5,171 bases of DNA from an uncultured Pseudomonadota bacterium. GTDB taxonomy: Bacteria > Pseudomonadota > Gammaproteobacteria > Burkholderiales > Methylophilaceae. Location of the stretch: assembly GCA_903854305.1 (NCBI GenBank), contig CAINWC010000021.1, positions 1 through 5,171 of the forward strand, written 5' to 3'. A program made the translations under genes and the position numbers. The notes under the pieces are model-generated. The model saw nothing but the letters and a program-made list of their open reading frames with translations, had not been told where the DNA came from and made no database searches. How positions within the stretch are numbered: the first letter of the stretch is position 1; each line of letters begins with the position of its first letter. This document shows positions 5,150-5,171 of this stretch, piece by piece.

Positions 5150-5171
5150 AAAAAAGCCGGATGGCTCTCAG
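5150..5171. terminator. Probable left half of an intrinsic terminator cut by the window edge
   Basis: Six A (5150-5155) precede AGCCGGATGGCT, the usual look of the left arm of a bidirectional terminator. Within the window only a 4-bp AGCC/GGCT stem (5155-5158 with 5163-5166) can form; read on the minus strand it is followed by six T. A longer stem would need the bases beyond 5171. Confidence 0.4.

Larger units (their letters stand above)
4977..5171. other. Gene-free intergenic tail, rich in dyads
   Basis: No coding frame is supported here on either strand. Besides the repeats listed separately it holds the 12-bp palindrome ATATTTAAATAT (5086-5097) and the dyad TGCGAC/GTCGCA (5106-5111 with 5120-5125, 8-nt loop). 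The gene to the right lies outside the window, so its direction is unknown. Confidence 0.6.

Noticed and set aside
1..5171. CRISPR array, insertion sequence, tRNA or attachment site
   Set aside because: No regularly spaced repeats, terminal inverted repeats with a transposase, cloverleaf or integrase were seen anywhere in the window.

Overview
The window looks like an ordinary chromosomal stretch of a Gram-negative proteobacterium of moderate to low GC. An EnvZ/OmpR-type two-component pair, Sec signal peptides, a lipobox, a PsiF-repeat protein and a glycine-zipper lipoprotein all fit a beta- or gamma-proteobacterium. The style of the small envelope proteins makes a betaproteobacterium (for example Methylophilaceae-like) a reasonable guess, but nothing here proves the genus. 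I see no mobile element, CRISPR array, rRNA, tRNA or phage gene.

Layout: (1) 1-102 is the C-terminal tail of an OmpR-family response regulator, joined by an ATGA overlap to a complete sensor histidine kinase (99-1454). (2) 1494-1823 encodes a small three-helix membrane protein of unknown function; it follows the kinase in the same reading frame and lacks a clear ribosome binding site. (3) After a 181-bp intergenic region with a promoter candidate and a near-perfect 21-bp dyad comes a probable two-gene envelope operon: a secreted His/Gly- and Tyr/Pro-rich protein (2005-2406) and a glycine-zipper lipoprotein (2425-2967). (4) A PsiF-repeat periplasmic protein (3077-3361) is preceded by a weak Pho-box-like repeat and followed by a long hairpin without a U-tract. 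(5) A TPR-containing membrane protein with a Gly/Asp/Ser-rich tail (start revised to 3512, end 4342) converges on (6) a minus-strand DUF1003 membrane protein (4428-4976). The two share a strong bidirectional terminator. (7) The last 195 bp hold no gene but carry several inverted repeats and, at the edge, what looks like half of another terminator.

Functionally, almost everything is cell-envelope related: a membrane sensor, four exported or membrane-anchored proteins, and two small membrane proteins. Whether the two-component system controls the downstream envelope genes cannot be read from the sequence. No clearly new biological system is demonstrable. The best leads are the dyads in front of genes, the possible Pho control of psiF, and the paired low-complexity envelope proteins.
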